Positions 1 through 12,268 of a DNA stretch of 64,000 bases are shown here, piece after piece. The DNA is from Hormiphora californensis (taxonomy: Eukaryota > Ctenophora > Tentaculata > Cydippida > Pleurobrachiidae), in the NCBI GenBank assembly GCA_020137815.1, contig CM035357.1, positions 4,679,496-4,743,495 of the forward strand, in the 5' to 3' direction. Made by a program: the position numbers and the translations under genes. The notes under the pieces are model-generated. The model worked only from the letters and a program-made list of their open reading frames with translations, ran no database searches and had not been told where the DNA came from. Every line of letters begins with the position of its first letter. Position 1 is the first letter of the stretch.

Positions 1-44
<44 letters not shown>
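1..44. repeat. (AG)n microsatellite at window edge
   Basis: Perfect AG dinucleotide run that continues off the left edge. The stretch from here to about 1.5 kb shows no convincing exon; it is partly purine-rich (about 885-1110 and 1235-1310). Confidence 0.95.
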
Positions 45-47
<3 letters not shown>

Positions 48-496
48 AGAAAGATAGAGAAAGAGAGAATAGTCAAGGGTCCCAGGATTGAGCTTATTAA
101 TTAGGTAGAATTCAGGAGTGCACTAGAGTGATTAATCAAATAGCCAAACACATATTATAGTGGGTGGTTGTGTGTGTGATCGTGTGATATATGTGTGCAG
201 CAGGCAGCAGAGCTACCGTTTAAATTACATAAAAGTATTGCATGCCAACTTTATTAGTAGGGTTGAATTAGTAAGCTCTTTTCTCCATCTCCTTCTCTCT
301 TCATACTCTTTATATTCGAATATATATTGCTTCTCAACGATTTACTTTCTCTCTCCTTTCTAATTAACGCACACTCACTAATCTTGCCTCTTACTTCTTA
401 GTATTCTATCAGCCCACACAAGGTTATGTTGCTCACACCGTGACATTTTATATCATGATGATGGTTCGGTACCATACCTTGATCTACCGAAGCCTC

Positions 497-595
497 CAGG
501 AACCGACCGACACAAGTAAACAACCAATCAGAACTCGTTATTTAGGTCACGTGACTGGTAATCAGCCAATCAGGGACTAGTATTTCCTGATTCGG
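497..595 (+). mobile_element. MITE family 1, copy a (CAGGAACCGACCGA termini)
   Basis: About 100 bp matching three other copies in the window (35352, 42703, 49031). The left terminus CAGGAACCGACCGA is intact; the right end stops at GATTCGGT, so the last terminal bases are missing. A phrase near TTCGGTACCATACC occurs on both sides, so this copy sits in duplicated sequence. No coding capacity. Confidence 0.7.
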
Positions 596-1513
596 TACCA
601 TACCTTGATCTATGAACAAAATGACGGTATGTGTCGCTAAAACCATACCTTGATCAGTTCTCTCCCATAACCAATCTCCTTTCTTTCCTTCTTCCTCTAA
701 TACTCCTAATAACCATCATCATAACAACATACATCGGTATAATACACTCATCATATATGTCGTGTGATTGGATAGTTTGTTCATATTCAGCCACATTTCT
801 TCGTTAAAATGATTGCTTTCTCTCTTCGATTTAACTAGTTCGATTAATTTGCTCTCGCATATATGATTATTAGAATTCCAACATTCAGAAATAGAGTAGG
901 TAATGAGCCATGGTGTAGGGAAGGAAAGAAGGGGGGGAGGAACTGAGAGAATTGGAGACTGGAGATAGAAAGAGGAGGATACTGGATATGGAGGGAACGA
1001 AAAGGGATGTAGAGAATTGAGAAAAAGAGATAGGGAGAGGGAGATAGGGAGAGAGTGGAGATGGAGAAAGAGAATTATTAAAAAAAGAAGACAATGGGGA
1101 AGAGAGAAAGGTAAAAATTAAAGATGAGATAGAAGCAGAATAAAGAAGATACAGTGAAAGAATGTCTACAATTATATTACATCGATTTGTGAGTCAGAAA
1201 AGATAAACGAACAGTAAACATTTACTTTTATCTGTTTAGACTTCAGAAGAGAGAGAAAAGTGAGAGAAAAGAAAGAAAGTGAGAGAGAAAGTGAGAGAGA
1301 AGACGGGTTGAGTTAGAGCAGTAAACACTACATTGCACTGTACAGTGTATGTACAATGCACATTGTACATAGGACATTGTACTCTTCTTGGCTGCAGATC
1401 AGAGGAAGAAAGATGTGGAGAGTGCACAAGACATCCAGCTGACATTCTCAGACACACGAGATACCTTTATGTAGCTGTCTCTGCCTCTCTCTGTCTCTCT
1501 CACACACTCTATC

Positions 1514-1514
<1 letters not shown>

Positions 1515-1597
<83 letters not shown>
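1515..1597. repeat. (CT)n microsatellite
   Basis: Near-perfect CT dinucleotide run of about 80 bp. Open frames across it are only Ser-Leu or Arg-Glu repeats and are not genes. Confidence 0.95.
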
Positions 1598-1599
<2 letters not shown>

Positions 1600-1847
1600 C
1601 CCTCTCTCTCTCTGCCTATTATTACTGCCACTATGTAACTTGCTATTTGGTACGTCTTCCAAATATGCGTTAATAAGAGACATGTCTATACACACACACA
1701 TTTGTCACAAATAAAGACATGTTTAAACAGTGCAAAGTATAGACGTCTGCATCTGCAGACAATGGTATAGTCACGTTCTAGGAAAATAATATGTGAGAAA
1801 CTAGCACTAACTGAATAATTCGACACTACTACTTACTACTCTCTCAT

Positions 1848-2237
1848 ATTTAGGTGCCGGCAGGCACCTCCGACCCGAAGAAAACAGAAAAAACGAAAAA
1901 AAAAATTTTTGCCCCTGCACCAAATCCAAAAAGTGACGGCCCTATTTAGGTGCCGGCAGGCACCTCCGACCCGAAGAAACAGAAAAAACGAAAAAAAAAT
2001 TTTTGCCCCTGCACCAAATCCAAAAAGTGACGGCCCTATTTAGGTGCCGGCAGGCACCCTCCGACCCGAAGAAAACAGAAAAAACGAAGAAAAAAAAATT
2101 TTTGCCCCTGCACCAAATCCAAAAGCCGGCCCTATTTAGGTGCCGGCAGGCACCTCCGACCCGAAGAAAACAGAAAAAACGAAAAAAAAAATTTTTGCCC
2201 CTGCACCAAATCCAAAAAGTGACGGCCCTATATAGCA
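1848..2237. repeat. About 100-bp tandem repeat, 4 copies
   Basis: Four head-to-tail units. Each starts with ATTTAGGTGCCGGCAGGCAC, whose core GGTGCC-GGCA-GGCACC is a hairpin, then an A-rich stretch and GCCCCTGCACCAAATCC. It directly abuts the larger array that follows and shares its GCCCCTGCAC motif. Confidence 0.9.
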
Positions 2238-2255
2238 AAAGAATAGAAGATTTTC

Positions 2256-4029
2256 GGGGGGGGGGGGGGGGGGGGCAAATTTCAGGCAGCGATTGCGGCC
2301 ACATCGTTTGAGATATCGACCTGAAATTTTGTAGGCATGTTCTAGTAGTATAACTACGTGTCATAACGTGGCCGGATTTTTGATTTTTTAATTAATTAAT
2401 TAATTATAAGCTATCAAAATTTGCCCCCTGCACATTGCCCCTGTACATTTTGATTTTTTGCCCCTGCACGCGTGCCCCTGCACACGGTTTATCTTCCGTT
2501 CTGCTTGAAATATTGACTTGAAACTTTGTAGGAATGTTCTTCAATCATAAAAATGATATTCGAAAAGTGGGAGTATTGAAAATTAATTAATTAATTAGTT
2601 ATAGGCATGCAAAAATGGACTTTTTTAGGGCCCCCCTGCACTTTTTTTGAAAATGTACAGGGGCAAATACCCCTGCACATTTTTTGCAATTTTGATATTC
2701 AAACTGTGGCCAAACCGTTTGTTTTTTCGAAATGAAACTTTGTATGCATGTTCTAGTAGTATAACTACGAGTCATAAAAAGGCTGGATTTCTTATTTTTA
2801 ATTTAACTAATTAATTATAAGTAATTAAAATTTTGCCCCTGCACCATCTTTCCCCTGCACCGCTGATTTCGACCCCCTGCACATTTCCTGAACAAGGCAA
2901 CTAAAAATGGTATATTTTCTGTTCTGCTATAAATAACGACCTAACATTTTGTAGTAATGTAGTTCATGCATATAAAAAGATCGACAAAAAGTGGGAATAG
3001 TCAAAATTAATTATCCAATTAATTATAAGCAATTAAAATTTTGCCCCTGCACATTTTGCCCCTGTACATTTGCGGCAAATGTTGCCCCTGCACATTTTCG
3101 GTAAATTTGATATTCGAACTGTGGCCACACCGTTTGATATTTCGAAATGAGACTTTGCATGCATGTTCTAGTGGTATAACTACGAGTCATAAAAGAGCCG
3201 GATTTCTGATTTTTTAATTAATTAATTAATTATAAGTAATTAAAACTTTTGCCCCTGCACAATTTTGTTTCCCCCTGCACAATTTTTGCAACTTTGATAT
3301 TCAAACTGTGGCCACACCGTTTGAAATTTCGAAATGAAACTTTGTATGTATGTTCTAGTAGTATAAATACGAGTCATAATGGAGCCGGATTTTTGATTTT
3401 CTAATTAATTAATTAATAATAATCAATTAAAACTTTTGCCCCTGCACAGTTTTGGCAAATTTGATATTCAAACTTTGAGCCTTTGTGAAAGTAATGAAAA
3501 TTATTTATTTCAGGTTATGATGAACAATAAGCTATAAAAATGCCCCTTTTTGTTACACAAGCCTGTGCTTGGTATCGAAGACACCTCACACTCTGTCGCC
3601 GGGCGACCTTTGCACGCGCTGGCAAGGGGTAACTTCGTAACCAAAGCCTGTGCATTGTGCACAATGAAATGGATAAATTTCATCCAGTGGCTGGCGGTAG
3701 AACTTGAGCACCTCTAAAACAAATAAGAGCATCAACTTAATTAATTATTTATTAACGTGGTGAGATAAGAAATTGATTTTGTTCTGCTCCCACTAACTAC
3801 AAGAGCATTTCACATTTTGGTGCCATTATTTTTGTCTCTATTTTTAATAGGATTTACAATTTCATTTTGGTATTAGACTGAATGTATGGGATTAGATCAT
3901 TTGAGAAGTAGTGAAGATTTGAAATATGTTAGCAACTTGCCGGTTCGACAAACTAAACCCATATGATTCCAACTTCGGGTCGGACGAGGGGAAGCTTGCC
4001 TTTTGCGAACATATATACAAACGTAGGTC

Positions 4030-4062
<33 letters not shown>

Positions 4063-7000
4063 GGCAAATTTCAGGCAGCGATTGTGGCCACATTTTTTGA
4101 GATATCGACCTGAAATTTTGTAGGCGTGTTCTAGTAGTATAACTACGTGTCATAACGTGGCCGGATTTTTGATTTTTTGCCTAATTAATTAATTATAGGT
4201 AATTAAAAAGTAGCCCCTGCACCGTGCCCCTGAGCATGGGGTGTTCTGTCCCCTGGGCATTGCCCCTGAGCCGAAATTATCTCCCGATCTGCTTGAAATA
4301 TCGACTTGAAACTTTGTAGGAATGCTCTTCAAGCATAAAAAATGATCTACAAAAAGTTAGAATAGTCAAAATTAAGTAATCAATGAGTTATAGGCATGCA
4401 AAAATGGACATTTCTGGTGCCCCTGAATTTTGCCCCCGGGCATTTGAAAAAACTGCCCCTGGGCAATTTTAAAATTCAAATTGTGGCCACACTGTTTGAC
4501 ATATCGATCTAAAACTTTGTAGGCATGTTCTAGTGGTATAACTAAGAGTCACCACGGAGCCTGATTTTTGATTTTTTACTTAATTAATTAATTATAAGCA
4601 ATTAAAATTTTAAAATTGCCCTCGCACTAACAAAAGTGGCCCAGGGGCACCTGAGTCGCGATTATCTCCCGATCTGCTTGAAATATCGACTTGAAACTTT
4701 GTAGGAATGCTCTTCAAGCATATAGAAAGGTCTACAAAAGGTGGGAATATTCAAAATTAAGTAATCAATGAGTTATAAGCAATTAAAAAATGGACATTTT
4801 TATGGTGCCCCTGAGCATTGCCCCTGAGCATTTGAAAATATTTTCCGTTCTGCTATAAATATCGACTTGAAACTTTGTAGGAATGCTCTTCAAGCATATA
4901 GAAAGGTCTACAAAAAGTGGGAATATTCAAAATTAACTATCCAATTAATTATAAGCAATTAAAAAAATGTGCAGTGGCAGTGCAGGGGCAAAAAAAATAA
5001 AGCATATATATGGCGGGAAAATATTTTGGCGGGAAACCGAAAAATCCCAATAAGCCAAGAACGGGGTGGGGCCAAGGTCTGGCCCACTAGCTTTTGATCA
5101 CCTCATCGAGCCCGATCGAACGCGAATAATGTCGACCTCCCACGACGACCTAAACCCGTAATCCCACGTGGTGCCAGCCAACCGCCAGCCAAACGGAAAA
5201 ATCTAGTGATCCTCTATCAGCTGGTATCAAAATCTAAGCTCAAAGTGACCAGGAACTGGTATTATTAGTGCTAATTGGCGATAACGTCATAAATTACATA
5301 ATTACGACTAATTAGTGAACCGGGGGTGGTAGAGACCTGTGGGATGGTACTTTGGACTTTTTATAGAGTCCCTAATCATATCAAATTTAAAATTCCAGGC
5401 CCAACTTCCCACAACCGACCCTACTATAATAAACAGGCCGCCGCGCATCAAAAAATATTTTAACAGCCTGAAGGTTGCTGTTTCGACGAATCTCCCAACT
5501 TCGGGTCGGACGAGGGGAAGCTTGCCTTTTGCGATCATATATACAAAGAATAGAAGATTTTCGGGGGGGGGGGGGGGGGGGGGGCAAATTTCAGGCAGCG
5601 ATTGCGGCCACATCGTTTGAGATATCGACCTGAAATTTTGTAGGCATGTTCTAGTAGTATAACTACGTGTCATAACGTGGCCGGATTTTTGATTTTTTAA
5701 TTAATTAATTAATTATAAGCTATCAAAATTTGCCCCTGCACATTGCCCCTGTACATTTTGATTTTTTGCCCCTGCACGCGTGCCCCTGCACACGGTTTAT
5801 CTTCCGTTCTGCTTGAAATATTGACTTGAAACTTTGTAGGAATGTTCTTCAATCATAAAAAATGATATTCGAAAAGTGGGAGTATTGAAAATTAATTAAT
5901 TAATTAGTTATAGGCATGCAAAAATGGACTTTTTTAGGGCCCCCTGCACTTTTTTTGAAAATGTACAGGGGCAAATACCCCTGCACATTTTTTGCAATTT
6001 TGATATTCAAACTGTGGCCAAACTGTTTGTTTTTTCGAAATGAAACTTTGTATGCATGTTCTAGTAGTATAACTACGAGTCATAAAAAGGCTGGATTTCT
6101 TATTTTTAATTTAACTAATTAATTATAAGTAATTAAAATTTTGCCCCTGCACCATCTTTCCCCTGCACCGCTGATTTCGACCCCCTGCACATTTCCTGAA
6201 CAAGGCAACTAAAAATGGTATATTTTCTGTTCTGCTATAAATAACGACCTAAAATTTTGTAGTAATGTAGTTCATGCATATAGAAAGATTGACAAAAAGT
6301 GGGAATAGTCAAAATTAATTATCCAATTAATTATAAGCAATTAAAATTTTGCCCCTGCACATTTTGCCCCTGTACATTTGCGGCAAATGTTGCTCCTGCA
6401 CATTTTTGGTAAATTTGATATTCGAACTGTGGCCACACCGTTTGATATTTCGAAATGAGACTTTGCATGCATGTTCTAGTGGTATAACTACGAGTCATAA
6501 AAGAGCCGGATTTCTGATTTTTTAATTAATTAATTAATTATAAGTAATTAAAACTTTTGCCCCTGCACAATTTTGTTTGCCCCTGCACAATTTTTGCAAC
6601 TTTGATATTCAAACTGTGGCCAAACCGTTTGTTTTTTCGAAATGAAACTGTGTATGTATGTTCTAGTAGTATAAATACGAGTCATAACGGAGCCGGATTT
6701 TTGATTTTCTAATTAATTAATTAATAATAATCAATTAAAACTTTTGCCCTGCACAGTTTTGGCAAATTTGATATTCAAACTTTGAGCCTTTGTGAAAGTT
6801 TCATACAGATGCTGGCGATAGACTCGATAGAGTTCGATTAATTTACTATGACAACGGTGTTGGTTACCATAGTAACCAGGGAATTCGTTGTAAAATAGTC
6901 CTTTCTTGCTATAAACTCGGCATTTAGATCAAATTTGAGCACCTCTAAAACAAATAAGAGCATTAACTTAATTAATGATTAATTAACGTGGTGAGATACA

Positions 7001-8900
7001 AAATTGATTTTATTCTACTCGCACTAATGCAAGGGCATTTCACAGTTTGGTGCCGTTATTTTTGTCTCTATTTTTAATAGGATTTTGGGATTAGACTGAA
7101 AGTATGGGATCATTTGAGAAGTAGTGAAGATTTAAAATATGTTAGCAACTTGCCGGTTCGACAAACTAAACCCCTATAATTCCAACTTCGGGTCGGACGA
7201 GGGGAAGCTTGCCTTTTGCGATCATATAGCAGAAGAATAGAAGATTTTCGGGGGGGGGGGGGGGCAAATTTCAGGCAGCGATTGCGGCCACATCGTTTGA
7301 GATATCGACCTGAAATTTTGTAGGCATGTTCTAGTAGTATAACTACGTGTCATAACGTGGCCGGATTTTTGATTTTTTAATTAATTAATTAATTATAAGC
7401 TATCAAAATTTGCCCCTGCACATTGCCCCTGTACATTTTGATTTTTTGCCCCTGCACGCGTGCCCCTGCACACGGTTTATCTTCCGTTCTGCTTGAAATA
7501 TCGACTTGAAACTTTGTAGGAATGTTCTTCAATCATAAAAAATGATATTCGAAAAGTGGGAGTATTGAAAATTAATTAATTAATTAGTTATAGGCATGCA
7601 AAAATGGACTTTTTTAGGGCCCCCTGCACTTTTTTTGAAAATGTACAGGGGCAAATACCCCTGCACATTTTTTGCAATTTTGATATTCAAACTGTGGCCA
7701 AACCGTTTGTTTTTTCGAAATGAAACTTTGTATGCATGTTCTAGTAGTATAACTACGAGTCATAAAAAGGCTGGATTTCTTATTTTTAATTTAACTAATT
7801 AATTATAAGTAATTAAAATTTTGCCCCTGCACCATCTTTCCCCTGCACCGCTGATTTCGACCCCCTGCACATTTCCTGAACAAGGCAACTAAAAATGGTA
7901 TATTTTCTGTTCTGCTATAAATAACGACCTAACATTTTGTAGTAATGTAGTTCATGCATATAGAAAGATCGACAAAAAGTGGGAATAGTCAAAATTAATT
8001 ATCCAATTAATTATAAGCAATTAAAATTTTGCCCCTGCACATTTTGCCCCTGTACATTTGCGGCAAATGTTGCCCCTGCACATTTTCGGTAAATTTGATA
8101 TTCGAACTGTGGCCACACCGTTTGATATTTCGAAATGAGACTTTGCATGCATGTTCTAGTGGTATAACTACGAGTCATAAAAGAGCCGGATTTCTGATTT
8201 TTTAATTAATTAATTAATTATAAGTAATTAAAACTTTTGCCCCTGCACAATTTTGTTTGCCCCTGCACAATTTTTGCAACTTTGATATTCAAACTGTGGC
8301 CACACCGTTTGAAATTTCGAAATGAAACTTTGTATGTATGTTCTAGTAGTATAAATACGAGTCATAACGGAGCCAGATTTTTGATTTTCTAATTAATTAA
8401 TTAATAATAATCAATTAAAACTTTTGCCCCTGCACAGTTTTGGTAAATTTGATATTCAAACTTTGAGCCTTTGTGAAAGTTTCATCCAGTTGCTGGCGAT
8501 AGACTCGATAGAGTTCAATTAATTTACCATGACAACGGAGTTGGTTACCATAGTAACCAGGGAATTCGTTGTAAAATAGTCCTTTCTTGCTATAAACTCG
8601 GCATTTAGATCAAATTTGAGCACCTCTAAAACAAATAAGAGCATTAACTTAATTAATGATTAATTAACGTGGTGAGATACAAATTTGATTTTATTCTACT
8701 CGCACTAATGCAAGGTGTTTGGTGCCGTTATTTTTGTCTCTATTTTTAATAGGATTTTGGGATTAGACTGAAAGTATGGGATCATTTGAGAAGTAGTGAA
8801 GATTTAAAATATGTTAGCAACTTGCCGGTTCGACAAACTAAACCCCTATAATTCCAACTTCGGGTCGGACGAGGGGAAGCTTGCCTTTTGCGATCATACA
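2256..8900. repeat. Four tandem 1.5-1.8 kb units with poly-G junctions
   Basis: Units run about 2256-4037, 4038-5562, 5563-7249 and 7250-8900. Each opens with a G run of 15-27 bases followed by CAAATTTCAGGCAGCGATTG and closes with CTTCGGGTCGGACGAGGGGA. Units 3 and 4 are nearly identical; unit 2 is divergent. Inside, 150-200-bp subrepeats combine TAATTAATTAAT tracts, GTGGCCACACCGTTTGA-like phrases and many GCCCCTGCAC motifs. Short frames inside are identical between units and look non-coding. The array probably lies in an intron of the RII-like gene to its right. Confidence 0.9.
3569..3644. mobile_element. MITE family 3, copy a (9-bp TSD)
   Basis: A 76-bp insertion with termini TTGGTATCGAAG and CTTCGTAACCAA (imperfect inverted repeats), flanked by the exact 9-bp duplication AGCCTGTGC (3560-3568 and 3645-3653). 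It is absent from repeat units 3 and 4, so it inserted after the array formed. A second copy lies at 46147. A 9-bp duplication is typical of Mutator-like elements. Confidence 0.85.
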
Positions 8901-9113
8901 TATTGCAGATGCATTAAAATTACACTGACCCATGGGCTTGATGGCATTCAACTTCATCTCTGGTACTTCGTCCAAATCTAGCGTGTGAGTGAGTGGGGAG
9001 CGGTGTGAGTGAAATCATATTGGAGGTGGATAAATGAATCATTCGATGAAAATGTAATGGGGAGGAGCGGGGCGGGAATTGGGTACTTTGAGACATCACA
9101 CAAATACACGTAC

Positions 9114-9477
9114 CTTCATCTGAGTAACAATCATCATCATCATTTGCATTATTCTGTCCCATGGCTGCCATATCAATTAGCGGAGCGGGAGCATCCTCAG
9201 GGGGCCCCTCATCTTCATCTAACTGTTGGACACTCTCAACAAACTTAACACCCGACTTCTTGGGCTCTACTACGATCTCCGACGATGCAGATGTTTCGAT
9301 ACCGTTCGTAGGGGCACTGTTCTGATTCCGGTTTGGGTTACGTCGGTTGGCGAGGTCGGTGAAATAAACAACGGCGTACTCAACTACATCGCCCGGTCGT
9401 TCTCTCAATACGGAAACTGTGAAGTCTTGGAGGAGCTCGGGAAATCCCTCGGGGATAGTGAAGGGAGAGTCACCCAT
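9114..9477 (-). CDS. PKA type II regulatory subunit-like, first coding exon
   Basis: Starts at the ATG ending at 9477 and runs 121 codons to a good donor (GAAG|GTACGTG, phase 1). Residues about 6-45 match the RII dimerization/docking domain: a [20 protein letters not shown]-like stretch, then a [12 protein letters not shown] helix. In known RII subunits this four-helix bundle pairs two subunits and binds A-kinase anchoring proteins. A Ser/Glu-rich linker and a [10 protein letters not shown] acidic end follow, as in RII linkers. The cAMP-binding domains and inhibitor site are not found; they would lie beyond the tandem array or off the left edge. An unrelated protein with an isolated RIIa domain is possible. 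Confidence 0.75.
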
Positions 9478-10440
9478 CTCAGCCTTACTAAATTGAAAGA
9501 TGGGGTTAGGTAAACAAATTTACATATATATTGGAGTGATAACCATGTATGCGGTAGAGGGGGTTGGGGAATTATTATGAAAGAAATTCTATGGTCACGG
9601 ATACTTTAAACTAAATAAAACCCGGCATGAGTAATAATGCCCTAATTTCCCGGAGTAAATTGAGAACATGTACATTGTACCAATCCGCCACACTAATCCC
9701 TAGAAATAAAACCTAACCCCTCATAACTATTGGGTATGATATCCCCTCTTCTTCTCTCCCTCCTGCGCTGTCCTCTCTCACGTTTTCGCGCGCACATGCT
9801 ACATCTAGGGAGACTGGAGAGAGGGTACACCGTGCCCAATCACAACTAGTTGTATATATTTTATAAGTTGAGAAAGATTCAGTAGAGTATAAACCTTCTA
9901 AAAGATGAAGTTCTTATCTATGATCATGTTTGGCCTGGTTAGATTACTACTTGTTGCACTTTAGATCTTCAGGGATAAATGAAAGAGCAGAGCAGGTGAT
10001 GGTAATTAATCCATCTGTTTAAACGGGTAGGAGCAGAAAAGGTTAAGTCTAGACATAGTCTGACACCGTTGTGATTTGGGTGTTTAGGTGCCTATAAATA
10101 GCTTCAACCTACAACCACCAAACCACTCAACCGTTTCGTTCAATTAAAAAAGTATTTTTTGACTAACTCCTAGCCCTAACTAAACTCCTACCCTTATCTT
10201 TGCCCCTAAACTAATAAAACCGGAGTGCATTAAACAGAATTTAAGGTTTTACGCCACAGTTTTAGTTTTGCCCTACGCTGCAGCTGTCAAAAAATTACGC
10301 TCAGAGAACGGAAAACTTTGGCATATGCTTAATAAACCTCGCAGTTAGTTGAGTGCGGGATAAGACAGCGCTTTTCCACAAAAAAAGGCCGTCGTGAGCG
10401 ACTGAAAACAACAAACTCACTCCTCTCACCGGGGTCTCGC
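9478..10440. other. Intergenic, nothing recognised
   Basis: No exon with coding similarity, RNA gene or long repeat seen on either strand. It would hold the promoter of the RII-like gene that starts at 9477 and runs left. Confidence 0.6.
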
Positions 10441-10447
10441 GAGGGCC

Positions 10448-11152
10448 AGCGTTAAAATTTGGGTGTTTGGTGAGTGCTGACTAAACGGTTTTTAGGGTTA
10501 GGGCTAAAGTAGGGTTAGGGTTGGGGTTAGGCCTTGACATTTCCTACCAGAAAAACTTAGAATTAGCCAAAACGGTTGAGTGGTTTGGTAGTTAGAGCCG
10601 TTTTGGTGAATCAACTTTTTTGGAAGGGCGCAACTGTAAACAGGCCACCAAACACCCAGATCGTAACGACGCCCTCTCGCGGGACGCGGGCGACAAACCA
10701 AAAAGGTTCAGCGCGGCGGAGCTGAGAGACAAATTTTGAAAAACCTGATGAAATTTTTTTAGTGAGTGAGACCGCGCGTCTCGCTTTCTTGGCGGTGCTT
10801 AAACTAATAATTTAGCCGCAGCGTCAAAATCTCTAGAGTGTGCGGCGCATAAAAACATGAAAAAAGGCACGTTCAGACGCTTTTTTTAAAGTCCTTCTTT
10901 TCAGGCCAGCGTTAAAATCTGGGTGTTTCGTGAGTGCTGACAAACGGTTTTTTAGGGTTAGGGCTAAAGTAGGGTTAGGGTTAGGGTTGGGGTTTGGGTT
11001 GGGGTTAGGCCTTGACATTCCCTACCAGATAAACTTTGAATTAGCCAAAACGGTTGAGTGGTTCGGCGGTTAGAGCCGTTTTAGTGAATCAACTTTTTTG
11101 GCAGCGCGCACCTGTAAACAGGCCACCAAACACCCAGATCGTAACGGCGCCC
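10448..11152. repeat. 230-bp direct duplication with telomere-like TTAGGG phrases
   Basis: Segments about 10448-10675 and 10909-11152 are diverged direct copies. Both contain AGGGTTAGGGCTAAAGTAGG followed by further TTAGGG-like repeats and a shared phrase GAATTAGCCAAAACGGTTGA. The telomeric motif is short and degenerate, so this is an interstitial repeat family and not a chromosome end. Confidence 0.75.
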
Positions 11153-11213
11153 TTCTTTTCAAGTTTCAGCTGTTCAGCTGTTTTTACCCCGTTTTACGCC
11201 GGTTCCTGATGAG

Positions 11214-12110
11214 ATAGTGAACCATAATAAAGTTTAAGAGCCTCCAAGAGCGCCCAAGAGCGCACCCCATCGAAGAGAGACCACACCTAACTCCTAAGAG
11301 CGCACCACACCCAAAAGAGACCACATCCAAGAGCGTACTTCCCTTCAACGCCGCCGAGAACGTTACAGCATCATAATGATGTGGAAGATGAATGTTATGA
11401 ACCCAACAACATCGGCATCCGCTTCTATAACAACAACCGTCTCGGGAAAAAAGCGGACCCGACATGTCCCACAAACACACAGAAGTCAGTCGCGACGAAG
11501 TACCACAACTCGTTTATCTGTAGAGCGACTCGACTATGGAACACACTACCCAGGGAAGTGAACTTAGCGGAAGACCTACCGTCGTTCAAGGTACTACTAG
11601 GGGAATGGATGAAGAGATTTCCGGATCGCCCACCGGTTCTCGGATACCCAAAACAAAACAACAATTCAATCTTGGACTGGATACGGATCGTTTCCAGGGA
11701 GGGGGAGGCTCTGTGAGGAACTGACACCTGTGTAGTTTGTACACGAAGAAGATTACAAGATTACAAGATTACGAGATTACCACATCCAGAAGAGACCACA
11801 TCCAAGAGTGCACCACCTCCAGAAGACACCACTCCAAGAGCGTACCACATCAAAGAGAGCTCTCCATCCAGAAGAGACACCACGCACAGAAGAGACCAGC
11901 GCGGCGTTGTATTTGCGTGTGTGATCTCTTCTGCGTGTGGTCCACTGTCCCCTGCGTGTGGTATCTTCTGGATGGGGAGCTCTCTTTGATATGGTGCGCT
12001 CTTGGGGTGGTGTCTTCTGGTGGTGGTACGCTCTCAGGTGTGGTCTCTCTTCGATGGGGTGTGCTCTTGGGCGCTCTTGGAGGCTCTTGAACTTTATTAT
12101 GGTTCACTAT
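11214..12110. mobile_element. About 0.9-kb element with 75-bp terminal inverted repeats
   Basis: The left arm from about 11214 (TAGTGAACCATAATAAAGTT) is an inverted match to the right arm ending near 12110 (GAACTTTATTATGGTTCACTA). Inside are degenerate repeats of CACATCCAAGAG on one strand and the complement on the other, plus a LINE remnant. No clear target-site duplication. It may be a foldback element that captured a retrotransposon fragment. Confidence 0.65.
11381..11723 (+). pseudogene. Remnant of a non-LTR retrotransposon ORF2 C-terminus
   Basis: An open stretch of about 110 codons contains FICRATRLWNTLPREV followed by FKVLLGEWM. The pattern R-x-x-R-L-W-N-x-L-P-x-E-V then S-F-K is the usual extreme C-terminus of LINE-type reverse-transcriptase proteins in invertebrates. 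No reverse-transcriptase domain or start lies upstream, so this is a truncated 3' fragment inside the TIR element. It ends at TGA near 11722. Confidence 0.65.
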
Positions 12111-12268
12111 AGAGACTTCAGCCGGGGTTTATTCGAAAGTTCTTAAATTTCTTTTTTCAACGCATCCAGAATGAAGTCGCAATCTTATCAAGAATCAGCG
12201 ACATCACAGAAAAAACTTTGCGAAAACAGATATTTTTTCAGTTATTGAAAATCACATATTCCCTAGCA

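Noticed and set aside
1399-1701. Open frames made of Ser-Leu or Arg-Glu repeats (also at 49144-49574 and 41993-42329)
   Set aside because: They are translations of CT/AG microsatellites with no start context, splice structure or family match.
5916-7802. Identical 68-residue frames at 5916 and 7596
   Set aside because: They are identical only because the DNA lies in duplicated satellite units; no signal, domain or homologue, and AT-tract composition.
10448-11030. Telomere
   Set aside because: Only a few degenerate TTAGGG copies within a duplicated internal segment, with genes on both sides.
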